Positions 34,673 through 46,939 are shown, counted from the stretch's first letter. The stretch is 64,000 bases of DNA from Latrodectus hesperus (GCA_037975125.1 CM075857.1:27398582-27462581), one strand, 5' to 3'. Notes: generated by a model from the letters alone, not told the origin. Numbers and translations are program-made.

Positions 34673-34719
34673 ATGTTATTGATTACCTAATGACCTAAGG
34701 CTGTTGTAAGGCAAATTAA

Positions 34720-35092
34720 CATACACAGCACATTTACTTTTCACAGACGAGACATATTTATCGATCGCAAGGGAGGAAACCCGGAAAACTCCCGACAAAC
34801 ATGCATGCAGAAGGCCGAAGCAGAACATCCATCTCCCACTCTTCAACATTGGCTAAAATCGATGTATTTTGCTTTTCTTCTTTCTGTACGAACCTCTGTT
34901 GTAGTGGATACTTGGGAGATTTCCAAGTTTTCTTTTTTCAACTTATGCATATAGCTCATTACCTATGAAATGTCTTTCTGAAAGATATCGACCAATAACC
35001 ATTATTTTCCATTGTTAGACAGTGGCCAGGATCAAACCCAAGAGCTTTCGATCTGAAGAGTGGTGACCTAACTCCAGGTCACGGTGAACCTC
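34720..35092 (-). mobile_element. tRNA-headed SINE, family D, minus strand
   Basis: The head near 35035-35092 on the minus strand has GTGACCTGGAGTTAGGTC (A box) and GGGTTTGATCC (B box). The body ends with TTCTGCATGCATGT and a GGGAGTTTTCCGGGTTTCCT segment. The body phrase is shared with 3600-3960. Confidence 0.75.
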
Positions 35093-35329
35093 TGCATTTA
35101 AACATTTGCAATATCTGATCACAAGCTTCGGAATTCACACTTTGTGCATTTTGTCAAGCTTAGTTATAACAGCATTTCATGCCAAAAATTACTACAATCA
35201 TGGTAAATCTTTAGAGATATTCAAAGAGAAAATGTCTTGTGGGAGAATTTAAACAATGGTGAACCATTTAAAACGTAAACTTTTTAAAGGAATGTTTTCA
35301 CAAATTCTGTCTACCCTCACACTGTTGCT

Positions 35330-35525
35330 GAAGCTCAAAAATAGCTAGATCTACTCGGAAATGCTTGATAAGTCTGAAATTTCTTTTAATAATTTCCATC
35401 TTTCATCAAAGCTGAAAGAGTTTTTGAAAGCAAAAATAGCTACATCTACTCGGAAATGCTTGATAGTTCAGAACTTTCTTTCAAAAATTTCCATCTTTCA
35501 TCAGAGCTGAAAGAGTGTTTTTGGA
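35330..35525 (+). repeat. Tandem duplication, about 95 bp
   Basis: Both copies contain CTACTCGGAAATGCTTGATA and TTTCCATCTTTCATCA(A/G)AGC, then GCTGAAAGAG. They start near 35337 and 35431. A further short CAAACGATTGAT repeat lies at 35612-35672. Confidence 0.88.
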
Positions 35526-35679
35526 CCATAAACATTCCGCAAGTGACAAAAATGTGATGATTTGTGACTAGAAAATGACAACAGGAGAATTCTGAAAATC
35601 GGGATTCGATGCAAACGATTGATTCAAGTGCAAACAAACGATGCAAACGATTGATGGATGCAAACAAACGATTAAATAC

Positions 35680-36755
35680 AGAAAGCGATTTCATAACTAA
35701 AACAGAAATCGCATGTGTTAAATGGAATTGCTTTTCTTCCCTCAGTAAATATTGGATTTTTCCTTCAAACATATGATCTTTATTATCTGGATGATCTTCG
35801 TAGAAAAAAAAACATTTATGTCAAAACTAATAACAGTTTTTACCAACAGGTGGCGCTGTACGTTGCAATACTTCTCTTGAGCCATCTTCATCCTGTGCAC
35901 AGTGAATGTAGAATAACTTATAATTGATAAATCTCGTCAGTATTTGTATATTTTAAGCGATTTTCCAACAAACATATTGATTCTTCAGTTGATTCTTTTT
36001 TTATTTGAACATTCTAATTAAGTAATTTAATTTTAAATTTAAAGAATCCTTTTTGATGCATCTTGTAAATAAAAAAAATGACGTTTATGCTTAAAAAATA
36101 AAAATATTTGAAATTTGCTAGCATGCGATTTCTTATACTGATGCTCGAATTGTGTAGTAAATGTACTAATAGTAATAATTTCAAAACCCAGCTAAATAAT
36201 AAATGCAATTTCTAAGATAGTACCTTCTTAAAATTCAAGAAACTTTGCTGACTGTATTAATTATAGTTCACAGAAGTTTTTTTATTGCTGCAGTTTTTAA
36301 TACTGTGGGTGTATCAATCGCACTGGTCTCACAAATTAAACAACGATAATCGAATTAAATATGAAATTCAAGCTATTAATTCCCTATAATTTCAAAAAAT
36401 CATAGAAATTCTCAACTTATGAATATCATACAATGTTTCTATTCACTTCACTTTGACATGGAAGCCATGATTTCTACACATAAAATCATGATTCCTATAG
36501 CCAGAGAAAAATGAATGACCAAAGGTAATAAATGTAGTAATATCGTTGTGAGGAAAGTTAATAAATAGTCTTCAAAACTAACTAAAAATATTTTATATAA
36601 TTAATAAAATTCCCTTTCCCGAAAGAAACGTTGAAGAAGAAAGTATTTTTTGCAATATAATGAGCACTTATTGAGAATCTTAGCAATATCCATACATACA
36701 AGTGTGTGTATGCAAAGCTTCAGTGCAATAGATTATAGACTCATTATGATGCAGT
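35680..36755. other. AT-rich sequence, nothing recognised
   Basis: No exon or repeat recognised. Confidence 0.5.
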
Positions 36756-36759
36756 TATT

Positions 36760-37047
36760 GTTGCACCAGCATGCTTCCCTGTAACTAGCCCTGACTTGGA
36801 CTCTAACAGTTAGATAGAAGCAACCTGGTGGAATCTTTATGATTTTGAAACAAGGACCAAGCAGAAAGCCCCTTAGTAGTTGGCCAGCCACCTCTAAAGG
36901 TATCACTTCACTTGGAGAACATTGCGACCCCGCTCAGTTTTAACGTGCCCCAGTCACTTATAGTGAACCCGAAGGATCTTCAGTTTAGCCGGGATTCGAA
37001 CTCACTTTCCGATAATGAGAACCAACCAGGCCACTGCGGCCTCCATG
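36760..37047 (-). mobile_element. tRNA-headed SINE, family C, minus strand
   Basis: On the minus strand the head GGCCGCAGTGGCCTGGTTGG is followed by a B-box GAGTTCGAATCCC. The body AAGTGAAGTGATACCT and TTTCTGCTTGGTCC matches the plus-strand copy at 32033. Confidence 0.85.
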
Positions 37048-37197
37048 TTGATATAGTGATAGCACAGTGTCTTTTGGAGTAAATGGTTCTTGTGCTCGTC
37101 CACGCCACTGTTGAACAAGGAAATTGACTTTGATATTTTGTATGTAAGTCTGTCATGGTGGGTGCTTGGGAGTTTCCTTGATTTAACCCTTGGCGAC

Positions 37198-37875
37198 AAG
37201 GGCTATTACGATAAGCGGATTCTCATTTTCAGTGACAGTCAAGCCGCTTTAAAAGCGCTTAATTCCTTCGAAATCAAATCTAAAATGATTCTGGAGTGTA
37301 GAAACCTTCTTACAGAACTGGCAACTAGAAACAGGGTGATCCTTGTATGGGTGCCAGGGCATAAAGGTATCGAAGGTAATGAAAGGGCTGATGAGCTTGC
37401 TAAACAAGGATCGTCTTTTGTTCCCATTGGTCCAGAACCTTTTTGTGGGATCAATTTGAAGACCGCAAAAACCAATGTTCGCAGATGGGAAAAACGGAAG
37501 ATGTATGAAGCTTGGCTCAAATCTCCTGGTCAAACCCACGCTAAAGGTATGATCTGTAGGTCATCAGCGAGGATTTCCTATGAAATTCTTAGATGCTCTA
37601 GGCAGAAGATACGTTTAATCGTAGGCTTCATAACTGGGCACTACTATTTCAGAAAACATCTCCATAAAATGGGACTGTTTCAGCAAGACCCTATCTGCAG
37701 GAAATGTCATATGCAAGAGGAAACGGCCAAGCATATCATTTATGAATGCGAGGCTCTTGCCCTCCCTAGATTAACCTCTTTAGGCATCATCCATACTAGA
37801 GAGTTACACCTAGATTCCATTAAAGGGTTATCAGACTTTATTAATAAAGTGGGTGATCCGACCAAATGGAACTAA
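37198..37875 (+). pseudogene. LINE ORF2 fragment: RNase H half and zinc-like C-terminus
   Basis: The frame reads FSDSQAALKAL, then VWVPGHKGIEGNERADELAK, which carry the last two acidic residues of the RNase H active site. A CX2CX8HX4C motif (C-RK-C ... H-IIYE-C) follows near the end, before the TAA. The first RNase H acidic residues, the reverse transcriptase and the endonuclease are missing. An ATG at 37090 opens the frame upstream, but the first 36 codons are target DNA, not LINE. The frame has no internal stop. Confidence 0.92.
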
Positions 37876-37970
37876 GAAACATTGGGTTTGGAGTTAACAG
37901 TACAAAATGCTGATAAAAGCAGAGGTGCTCAATGACATACAAACCCAACTTGAAGAAGAAGAAGAAGAAG
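37198..37970 (+). mobile_element. 5'-truncated LINE with perfect 13-bp TSD
   Basis: The repeat AACCCTTGGCGAC occurs at 37185-37197 and 37971-37983. Between them lie the end of ORF2, a short 3' UTR and a (GAA)n tail. The target duplication is exact and the coding part is uninterrupted, so the insertion looks fairly recent. The same family gave rise to the copies at 288-338 and 13088-13907. Confidence 0.93.
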
Positions 37971-38354
37971 AACCCTTGGCGACCCTAGACTACGGCCCAT
38001 GATTTATGAAAAGTTTTTCCAGAAAATAATTTACGCCGCGGATTTTAAAATGCCTAACAAAAGCGTACAGGCTATTCAGTACACGGTATCAAAGTGCAAT
38101 AGTTAATGTATTCAATTCCTACCACAAGCATGGATGCTTGGAATTCAGTATGGAACAAATTTTGATTTATAAAATTTGTGCAGTAAGAATATGAATTCTG
38201 CTTTGATTCGTGTGGCATAAGCCAAATTGAAAGTTACTTGACTAATATAAGTATCGTTATATCTAAACATAAAAAATAACTATATCAAAACTTAAAAAAG
38301 ATTGTCTTCAGTAGATTATTCAGTTTATTTCATAAAATTGAACTCTACATAAGC

Positions 38355-39096
38355 CAAAGGTGCACAACCTTTTCAGAATGAGGGGCCAAAATATGAAAAA
38401 AGATCAAGTCGAGGGCCAAAGCAGCACGTAAATGTTAAAACATGTTATAAACGTAAAAACACTTTTTTGTGGCAATACTCATGTGAATTACAATTATTAA
38501 TTTGTTCATGCAAACATTATACAATGAAGGAATAAAACACAAACATTATAGATAAAAAACTTGAAATTGAATAACAGGAGAAAACTTTGTGGTATTTATA
38601 CAAAAAACACAATTTAAATTTTGAAAAAAGTTAGTAAAATTTAATGTGATGGCTGTGACTGAATATTTGAAGTTATTGATTTTATGTTGGGCTTAAGATT
38701 CGTTGTGGCAATACGTAAAACAGAAGAAAGGTTCTTATCTGCTATTCTATTTCTTATTTTTGATTTGTTTAAATTCATTAAAGAAAATGTTTGCTCACAA
38801 ATGTAAGTAAGTTGCACATGCAGCTGCATTTTGAACTCCTATACGAACATTCATACTCTCGGGTAGCCATGAAGAGAACAAACTGAAAATCCGCGTTATA
38901 AAAAAATGAACTTAATGAACAAATGTAAAATATTTATTCTGATGTAGAATTGTTTTCCTATCAGATTTTTTCTTTTGTTTATTTGAAAGAGTCTCATTTC
39001 TTTTTAAATTAGTCTTATTTTATTAACATTCGCGGGCCAACTTTAAAGGCGACGCGGGCCAATTTTCACCCGCGGGCCATAGGTTGTGCATCCCTG
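38355..39096. mobile_element. 742-bp hAT element with perfect 8-bp TSD
   Basis: The octamer ACATAAGC flanks the element at 38347-38354 and 39097-39104, the size expected for hAT. The termini CAAAGGTGCACAACCT and, reverse-complemented, CAGGGATGCACAACCT are imperfect inverted repeats of Charlie type. GC-rich GGGCC blocks lie just inside each end. Most of the transposase gene has been deleted. Confidence 0.92.
38641..38829 (-). pseudogene. hAT transposase C-terminal remnant
   Basis: The minus-strand frame contains TYICEQTFSLMNLNKSKIRN followed by an LSSVLRIATT segment. This is the conserved end of the hAT dimerisation domain seen in Charlie/ZBED-type transposases. The DDE-type catalytic core and BED zinc finger are absent from the 742-bp element. 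Confidence 0.85.
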
Positions 39097-39121
39097 ACAT
39101 AAGCTAAAGGCAAACAACGAA

Positions 39122-39297
39122 ACCAAAGGTGTAACATAAATCAATAAAACCAAAGGGGTAACATAAATCAATAAAACCAAAGGGGTAACATAAATCAATA
39201 AAACCAAAGGTGTAACATAAATCAATAAAACCAAAGGGGTAACATAAATCAATAAAACCAAAGGGGTAACATGAACCAATAAATCCAAAGGAAACTT
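39122..39297 (+). repeat. 27-bp minisatellite, about 6.5 units
   Basis: Units of the form GTAACATAAATCAATAAAAC plus CAAAGGG repeat with minor G/T variation. The array begins about 25 bp after the hAT element and its target duplication. Confidence 0.95.
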
Positions 39298-39795
39298 GTA
39301 ATATAAGAGTCAAACGAAAGTTATTTAGCAAGTGAATACATATTAAGTTATTTACGATGTAAGAAAGGAATTTAAAAGAAAAAATATTTATATTTTCTAA
39401 AATGAAAATATTAATTTTCAGTGTGATTTTAAAATTCTTCGGAACCAAGCAAGAGAAATTTCCCCTATTCTTCCTGGAAAACCTGAATTGGAAAACAATG
39501 ATTTATATTTCAAGACTTGTTCTTTTGTCATTTGCTACCTTATTTGATTGTACAAGGTTGGTGTAATGCCCGCCTTTTACCTTGTAATGCTGACAAGTGG
39601 GAAAGTTTACTTTTCAGAAATGAAATTATTTTGTTGAAATAAACTTGTTATTTTAGCTATTTATTTCAATGATTATCAGTCAAGACAACTAGTGGATGTC
39701 GGATATGATGAAATTGGAGGCTGTATGTGTAAATAAATTCCAGTTTCTTTCTTTGTGAGAAGATTTCTCAATAAGAAGGTATTCATTAAATGTCT
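39298..39795. other. AT-rich sequence, nothing recognised
   Basis: No gene-like signal. Confidence 0.5.
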
Positions 39796-40542
39796 GTGAT
39801 ATAAAAATTGTTAGGGTATATTATGTTTCCTATGTAATCAAGTGTTATACCCCTTCATCCTGGTTTTGAAAAGCTTGACGTGGAAAGATTTCTCATAACA
39901 TCAAATTAAGAAAAGATGAGAAGGGTTGTGTAGAGCTATTATTTTCGAATTTAAAAACTGAGAAGGATATTTATTCACTTTCATTGCAGGTGATAATTTG
40001 GTGGAAAGTAGTTGTGAACTCAGTTATGATAATTGAGAATTTCTATACTTTTTTTGTATGTATGAAATTGTATTTCGTTAATTTTTTTTACTAGATTTCA
40101 AAGAGCAAGTATATTACACAATAAGGTTTGATGTAAATAATATATTTATTTTTTTTTAATCTCAAATGAATTTCTCTGTGTGAGATATTCATCAAACGAA
40201 TATTGCATTTTAAACAGTGTGTTGTTTTAAGATATATTATATCGAAAAAAAAAACAATAAATATGGCATCAAAAATAATTGGATTATAATGTATAGCAGA
40301 GCTCCAGTGGCTCGATAGTTTCACACCGCTTCCCTTTAAGGAAAGCTAAATGAAGTATCACTTGCCACGGGCAGTGATTGGGTGGGAGACCACATTCTCC
40401 CTCACTGGGTTGCTGGAGCTCCGTTGGCTTAAACATGTCAACGTCAATCTGCGACATCAAAGTCCATCCGCTGGTGTGACGTGGATGGGGAGAGGAGGAT
40501 GCTAACTCAGATGTGACTTTGTTACCCGAGAGTGGTTCAAAA

Positions 40543-40543
<1 letters not shown>
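39796..40543 (+). repeat. Dispersed repeat with 5S-like segment, copy B
   Basis: It is collinear with 2869-3597 from the AAAAATTGTTAGGGT start to a GGTTCAAAAT end. The GATTGGGTGGGAGACCAC segment near 40376-40393 is identical to copy A. Before it lies a GTGGCTCGATAGTT segment that may be a second promoter-like box. The copy ends in a (CA)n tract, while copy A ends in AAAATGGC. Confidence 0.82.

Positions 40544-40616
<73 letters not shown>
40543..40616. repeat. (CA)n microsatellite
   Basis: About 36 CA units immediately after the 5S-like dispersed repeat. Confidence 0.98.
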
Positions 40617-40618
<2 letters not shown>

Positions 40619-41280
40619 TGTGCTAGATGTCCCACAAATATAGCGACAGATGAATGAGTTGATTTGTAAACTAACTGAAGTTATCTTCCAAAATATTCTC
40701 GACTGCTGAAAGATTAGAGACCTTGCAGATTACTCAAAGTAATTATTATGATGATCATCAGAAAGTGGGTAAGCATTGATCTGCTGGAAATCACACACAT
40801 TAGCGAATAGATACTACGGAACACTATCTGAAGCAAAGTCTGCGAACAATAAAGACAACGCAGCACCTGTAAAGATGAAAAGTAATTTAAACTACTTTCT
40901 CTTTTTGTCAAACACTGAAGTGCTCGTAAAAGTGTAGGCGTCTTTCTACATTGCTGATGTCCTCGTCCACCCTCCATACACCATTTTCTTCATCCTTAAT
41001 GAGTGAAAAGAAAATGAGCATCATCTTTATTGAGTTTTTTTTTTTTGTTTGCTGTTCTGCAGTCATTCTTTTTCTAGGAAGCATAACCCATCTGGGTCAT
41101 ACTGTAAATATTTCCCTCCAAGACAGATATCAATCGCCAGAATTATTTGAGAAAGAAAGAATACAGAGCTAAATCAAAAAGAACATAGAGTTAATCCTTA
41201 ACTACCAATTATAATGAAAAATTAAGGTTGCCACTATGTATAAAATTCCTAACTAAAATTCCGCCAATCGGGTGCTGCTC
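40617..41280. other. Background with a possible acceptor-like site
   Basis: On the minus strand a TTTTCATCTTTACAG followed by GTGCTGCG near 40865-40885 looks like a splice acceptor, with an open frame of about 50 codons after it. The peptide resembles no family I know, so I do not call an exon. Confidence 0.3.
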
Positions 41281-41309
41281 TACTTCATTATGAGCAAAAT
41301 GTTTTCAAA

Positions 41310-41500
41310 TGACCCTGCCTGGTGATTTAGTCATGAGCTTAGTAGCTGAAGTTGAAGAATTCGATTCCAACTGCTGTTAAACAGTGGAGAAACAATGCTA
41401 ATGCTTTAAGCAACGGTGTGGCATTCTTTTGTCCGGCCCTCCCCCTTGTCAAGTGTTACTTTTTGTGAGACATGAATAGAGAATGACAGAGCCTAACAAA
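41310..41500 (+). mobile_element. Probable tRNA-derived SINE fragment
   Basis: A-box-like TGGTGATTTAGTCATGAGC and B-box-like GAATTCGATTCC (41359-41370) occur at tRNA-like spacing, followed by a non-coding body. No second copy was found in the window. Confidence 0.45.
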
Positions 41501-42931
41501 AGCAACATGTCGAGAATATTCTTATGCTTAATACAACGGCCTCCGATTGTAAAGCTGCGCACTCTGCCATGTCAAATGAAATCTGTCTAATGATACATGT
41601 AAAGGTTGAGCAGAGTTTTATAATTAAAATTTTTCGAAATCAATCCTATCCACAGTTGTGCATGTTTGTTAAGGTGGAAACTTCGTAAATATTAATAAAT
41701 CTAACAATCCATGAAAAATATTTTTATGGTAAGCTGCAGCAGACTTTTAGATGCCTTTTAATGGCCTTTAGCTTCTAGGTTATTTGCAATAATTTGTCAA
41801 GTTAATACCATCCTGATTTCTGAATTATTAAAGGTAGTCATCGTAATTATTAAATGTAATCTCGATAACTGCTTCTGTTTCTTAGAGTCTCCAAATCCAT
41901 TTAAAAATGACATCATTTTGAAAAAAGATTCCATTCGTTAGCAAATAAAAATTTCGATAGATTCACTGTTTTCATGAACATAGTTGTTTATTTGATCATA
42001 ATTCATTTGCGCGTTCATGATCTGGTTATAGCCATAACAACTACGGTGGTTGGTACTGTGCATTCTCTAAGATGCTGGATTCCTTTGTGTTCTTAGTTTT
42101 CCTTTAATTCATGTGGTGTATAAAGTTCACAGTGCGATTTTATTCTCTCTTAATCAATGATAAAGATTATTATTCATTGTACATGTAAGTCTGTCAGAAC
42201 GGGTTTTTCGAGTTTTCTTCTTTAGGACATGTGAACGTCACTTCCAGCTAACAGTTATACGGCCTCATTCAATATGCTGGACAATTGCCTTGCGTAAAAT
42301 TTTATGAATTTATAATTGCCCACCACTAAGTAATTCTATTCGTTGTTGCAGGTCATGACTTATGGTCATTAGCGATGTACTTTTAATAACTTGTTTTTTT
42401 TTTTTTGTAAAACCATAATTAAATATTTCATTGCAGTAACTCAATTCCTTATGGATGAATTTATTTTTCTGCACTGCTCTATACAAGAAAGAAATTTTTC
42501 ATGATACATATATATTAATATACATAAATAGTTTTTAACAACCTTATAGTAAAATGTTCATCTTTAATTACAGATTTTTAAATTTTTTAAGCTATCTTTT
42601 ATTATGATGTGTATGACATATAATTGTGGATTAAGTTTAGATTTACAAAATATATCACAACAATACCTGAAAATTTACTTTTCTTGAGAAATATTTTTCT
42701 CTCTCACTGATTAAATATATTTTTATTAATTTAAAAGCACGGTATATCTAAAACAGCTTGACAAAAAATAATAAAATGGATTACTGAATACAAATAAAAA
42801 CAAACATATGTTTGCACGTATAATTTATGCATAATATTAAAATATGCAAAGTTCATTCAATTTTTAATCCTTGCTAATGACAAGAAGACACACTTTAATA
42901 ATTAGGGATTTATTCTCCCACAAAATAGACC

Positions 42932-42934
<3 letters not shown>
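41501..42934. other. AT-rich sequence, nothing recognised
   Basis: No gene-like signal. Confidence 0.5.

Positions 42935-42977
<43 letters not shown>
42935..42977. repeat. (TA)n tract
   Basis: About 21 TA units. Confidence 0.95.
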
Positions 42978-42979
<2 letters not shown>

Positions 42980-45234
42980 GTCTTAAGAAAAAGTACTTGC
43001 TTTACCACCTGAAGCCAATCTATATTAAGTATTATTTATATTGTATATTATTTATCAGTAAAATCTCTTCTAGTTTACCAAGTATCAGCATGTAATTTAA
43101 TTTAAATTAAATGTGCAAAACCAATAGAATGAAATTAGTACTTGCTTAGCTGAACTTAGATCGCAACAAAACATTTTATATTAATGTGGATGCAGAAATT
43201 AAGCTAGTAAAATGTTAAAATGCATTTACTTCAAAACGTAAATGCATTTTAATACTTTTTTCTAGTTCATACAAAATATTTATGCGATCAATTTGAAATT
43301 TCATATAAAACTCTAACCTATTAACATTTTTTAAATTTGTAATTAACAATTAGTCTGGTATTTTTATGTGCACTTCAATAAAGAATATGAAGTAATATAG
43401 ATGATGAATATTGTGAAGAGTTTATTATTAACTAAATTGAATGTTGCAATTATTCCTGACCATTTAAATTTATTTACCTAACAATTAGTTCAACAATAGG
43501 AGAATTATCTGGATAATTAATTTGTAGCCATCCATTTAAAACGTTTAATAACCTAACTATCAAAATAGTTTCTTTGTCATTAAACAATAACTTGTACTCA
43601 AGGTAGTTATTACAGAGTAATCTAACTGAACTCAGATCTACAGGTTAAAAGAGATTATAAAATCACAATTCGAACATTTTTATAGAAAGTAAGATTCAAA
43701 GAAAAGAACTATGGAATCGAAAGCCAAAATGCTAAATAGTATGTGGCCAGATAATCCTAAAAGTAGAAATTTATAATGTAAAAAATAATTATTAAAAATA
43801 TATTTTAAGGGAGAATAAACATTAACTAATTTTAAAAAGAAAAATGTTGAAACTAATATTTAAACAATCATTTAAATAAATTAAGTTTCACACAATTTCA
43901 TTTTTGTTTCTGAAGGAAAAATCGTTAAGTAATTTTGTTTACCATAAAAACCATAACGAGTCTTCTTGTAGTATATAATTATATTGATTAACGACAAAAT
44001 AGATAATTAGATGAAAAAAATGGTGATTCAGGGGAATTTATAAAGATTTCTAAAAGTTTCTACTAACAAAAAAATTTAGGAGCCAATAAAGATTTATGTA
44101 AAAAATATTGCTAATCATATAAATTGATAAATATGATACATCATCCAGATATATTGTACATAGCTTTAAAAACCTAAGCGTAATAAAAGTAATAGAAGCA
44201 GATGATTTTTCAGGAAATAGAAAGATATAATGAATCTATAAGGAAAAAAAAAAACTAAAATTTTTTCCCAGTAAAATACGAATGTGTTTGAAAATGTGGA
44301 ATTTAATTAATAAGGTATGTGTCTTATGGCAATTTATAAGCAAAATTTCCATCGAAAGGTTACAAAAGAACATCAAATTTTATAAACCTACAATTGCTTT
44401 CAACATACGAAATGTATAATAATAAACTCAGTTTATATTGAAGGAATAAATTCGAAGCTTTTCATCAGTCGTTAAGAAATAACTGGTTTAGCATAACAAG
44501 TAACAAAGGAAATAACAAGTTAGGTATGGAAATGAGTTATTAATCCCTAAAAGAACAGTAAAAATAAAAGTACGGGGTTCCTCTTCAGTGAAAAAATAGA
44601 TCCCGGCCCTAGTTAAGAGAAAATCACTGGAGAAAAGTTTTAATTAAGTGAAAAAAAATTTTTTTTAAGATAGTAAAAAAAAAAAAAAGAAACATTAAAA
44701 TTACTTCCAGGGAAAAAACAGAATAGAAAGCGAATTTCTTTTTGTTAAAAAAAAAAAAAAAAATGTGCGTTATATATTACAAAAGTGTCAGAGAGAACCA
44801 ATGGATAATTTAATAACTAAATTTAAATCCAATTTGCACGTATCCTGTAGGAAACTTAATTTTAGTCACATAAGGTGCATTCTATAATATTTCACTCAAT
44901 ATTTTATTACAGTATTTTACTTGCGGTGAACTATTCTTTTTTATAAAAAGGGTAAAGTCTGAAGAATTAAATCCAAAGAATTCAAAATGGATTAGATTTT
45001 TTTCTCGGTGCACAACGAACTATACATAATTATTTTTTTGCATCAAATAGTTGCGCTGTTTTGGCAACACCTGAAGCATCCCGTTACTGCCTGAACCTGT
45101 TATACGATCCATTCATCTTTGCCTCCCAACTACTTAGCCGTCTCACTTTTCTTTTTCTAAGTTCAAGTTTATTTTCTCTTTATATAAATTCAAGATTTTA
45201 ACATTTAAATTCTAATTCCACATTCATCACAACT
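42978..45234. other. Very AT-rich sequence, nothing recognised
   Basis: Over 2 kb without a recognisable gene. Two long A runs occur near 44670 and 44750. Confidence 0.5.
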
Positions 45235-45565
45235 TTTTTCCTCATCATAGCGATCCAGATTAAATGTTTGAATGCTGTCAAAAAATAAGTGCTTATATTT
45301 TAAGTAAAATTTTTAAAGTGTCAGTAAGACTCGAGAAGCTTTTCAGATTGAATTTCATACTCAATTTGAATTACTTTAATTTATTATTCCGTTATTGCGA
45401 CTCGGGTTAAATTTTTGAACATTATCTAAAATTTTGTACTTATATTAATTAGAGACATTATCAGGTTTGGAAAAGCTTTAAAAATTCAAATTTAGTTTTG
45501 GATTCGAATAATTTTGTTTATCGTTATTGAAACTCAGATTAAATGCTTAATCATTTGTCTAAAAT

Positions 45566-45637
<72 letters not shown>

Positions 45638-46110
45638 GTAAAAGTTTCGAGGTATTAACAGGATTAGAGAAGCTTCTCAGATTCAAGTTCTGACGTGAAT
45701 GATGCCATTTTTTCTCATTATTGGGTCTCAGGTTAAATTTCCAACGGTTTTAAGTGTTTGAGTATTATCTAATATTTTGCACTTGTATTTTAGGTAGAAG
45801 TTTCGTAGAATTATAGGGATGCAACAAATTTTTAAGGTCGAAGTTCAGGTTCGAATTCGACTGAAAACAATTTTTATATCATTATTGTGACTATAAATAT
45901 TTATAAGAAATTAAGAACTTTTATTTTTAATTGTTACTCTTTTTTCCCCGTTATTGAGAATCGCTAATTAAACGTTTGAACATTTAACCCTTTAAAGATT
46001 TGTCTAAATTAAGAAATTGTCTAAAATTAAGTTCTTATATTTAAAATGAAAAAATATATAAAGTGTGTTTGTGTTAGCAGGATTAAAAAAGCTTCTAATA
46101 TTCAAAGTCA
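45235..46110 (+). repeat. Diverged tandem array, units about 140-220 bp
   Basis: At least five units share a block like TTATTG(A/C)GACTC(A/G)G(A/G)TTAAAT, then GAACATTATCTAAAATTTTG, then an AGCTTCTCAGATT-type segment. Unit starts are near 45245, 45388, 45520, 45712 and 45948. One unit has a 64-bp (TA)n expansion at 45570-45634 where the others read CTTATATT. Confidence 0.75.
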
Positions 46111-46139
46111 CAGATTCAGAGTTCATCCATCTGAAATTT

Positions 46140-46460
46140 TGAATTGAACCCGAAAATTCACCTGGATGAGCACATCCGGGGAGAGGATGGGAAAAATCCG
46201 GGAGATTTTCCACACCCCGCCCTTAGCATTGACGGAAAGGGAGAGCCCGGTGCGCAGGGGAAATCACTCACAAGCCCCAAAACAATACTTCAGCAGAATT
46301 TAGAGCAGTCGAATGGCATCCGTGATGAGGTCAAGAGCGTGAGGTCACGTGAGCCCCTAGGAATGCCGGGAGTAAAAGGGAAAATGAATAAACAAAACAA
46401 TCAAAACCTTGCGCGATTAAGAACAAAACAAAGAATAATCAAAGATTGCCTCTGATTTCC
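46140..46460. other. GC-richer island, unknown
   Basis: The composition changes abruptly from the AT-rich array beside it. A plus-strand frame of 103 codons (46144-46455) covers it. Its glycine- and charge-rich translation has no domain I recognise and no splice context. It could be an old mobile element or a conserved noncoding element. Confidence 0.35.
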
Positions 46461-46470
46461 CTAGAGCTAA

Positions 46471-46938
46471 TCAAAAGGGTTTGTTTAGAAGGGTTGTTCG
46501 AGATTTTGTTCTATTTTTCTTGTTCACTTTTTTACGACAAGAATTAGAAAGAGGTAAGCGATTTTGCGTATATGGTGTAAGAAGAATCATCCTTTTTTTT
46601 GAGGTAGGCTTGGATGTGTGTCTAGTTTCTGATAGTCTTCTTTTGTGAGCCATAATAAATGTTTTTAGTCGAGTGATAAAATGTATATGATTCGAATTTT
46701 TTTTTTTGCCATTCAAAATCTTTTTTGCCTGCGAAGAAAAGGGCGGTAAATGGTACTGAACGTGATGCTGAGTATCGAAAATAATTGCTATCGCGTGGAC
46801 TGGTTTGATTCGAAGATTTGTGGGCCAGAACTTATGATCTTCAATTACTCCGGTCTGCGCTGCTACAAAAGAATTAAATAATTTACATTCTGTAAAAATT
46901 GTATCTAAATTAGCACTGATTGAGATCATTGACAACAT
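46471..46938 (-). other. Unrecognised 155-codon open frame
   Basis: This is one of the longer non-repeat frames in the window. The C-terminal half is rich in lysine, arginine and serine. No catalytic motif, signal peptide or known domain is visible, and I see no promoter or splice evidence. It may be a chance frame in less AT-rich DNA or a decayed element. Confidence 0.25.
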
Positions 46939-46939
46939 T

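Noticed and set aside
39122..39297. CRISPR-like array
   Set aside because: The units are directly adjacent 27-bp repeats without spacers, in eukaryotic DNA, so it is a minisatellite.
40860..40977. Exon after a TTTACAG acceptor on the minus strand
   Set aside because: The acceptor looks good, but the following peptide matches no known family and no coding conservation can be shown.
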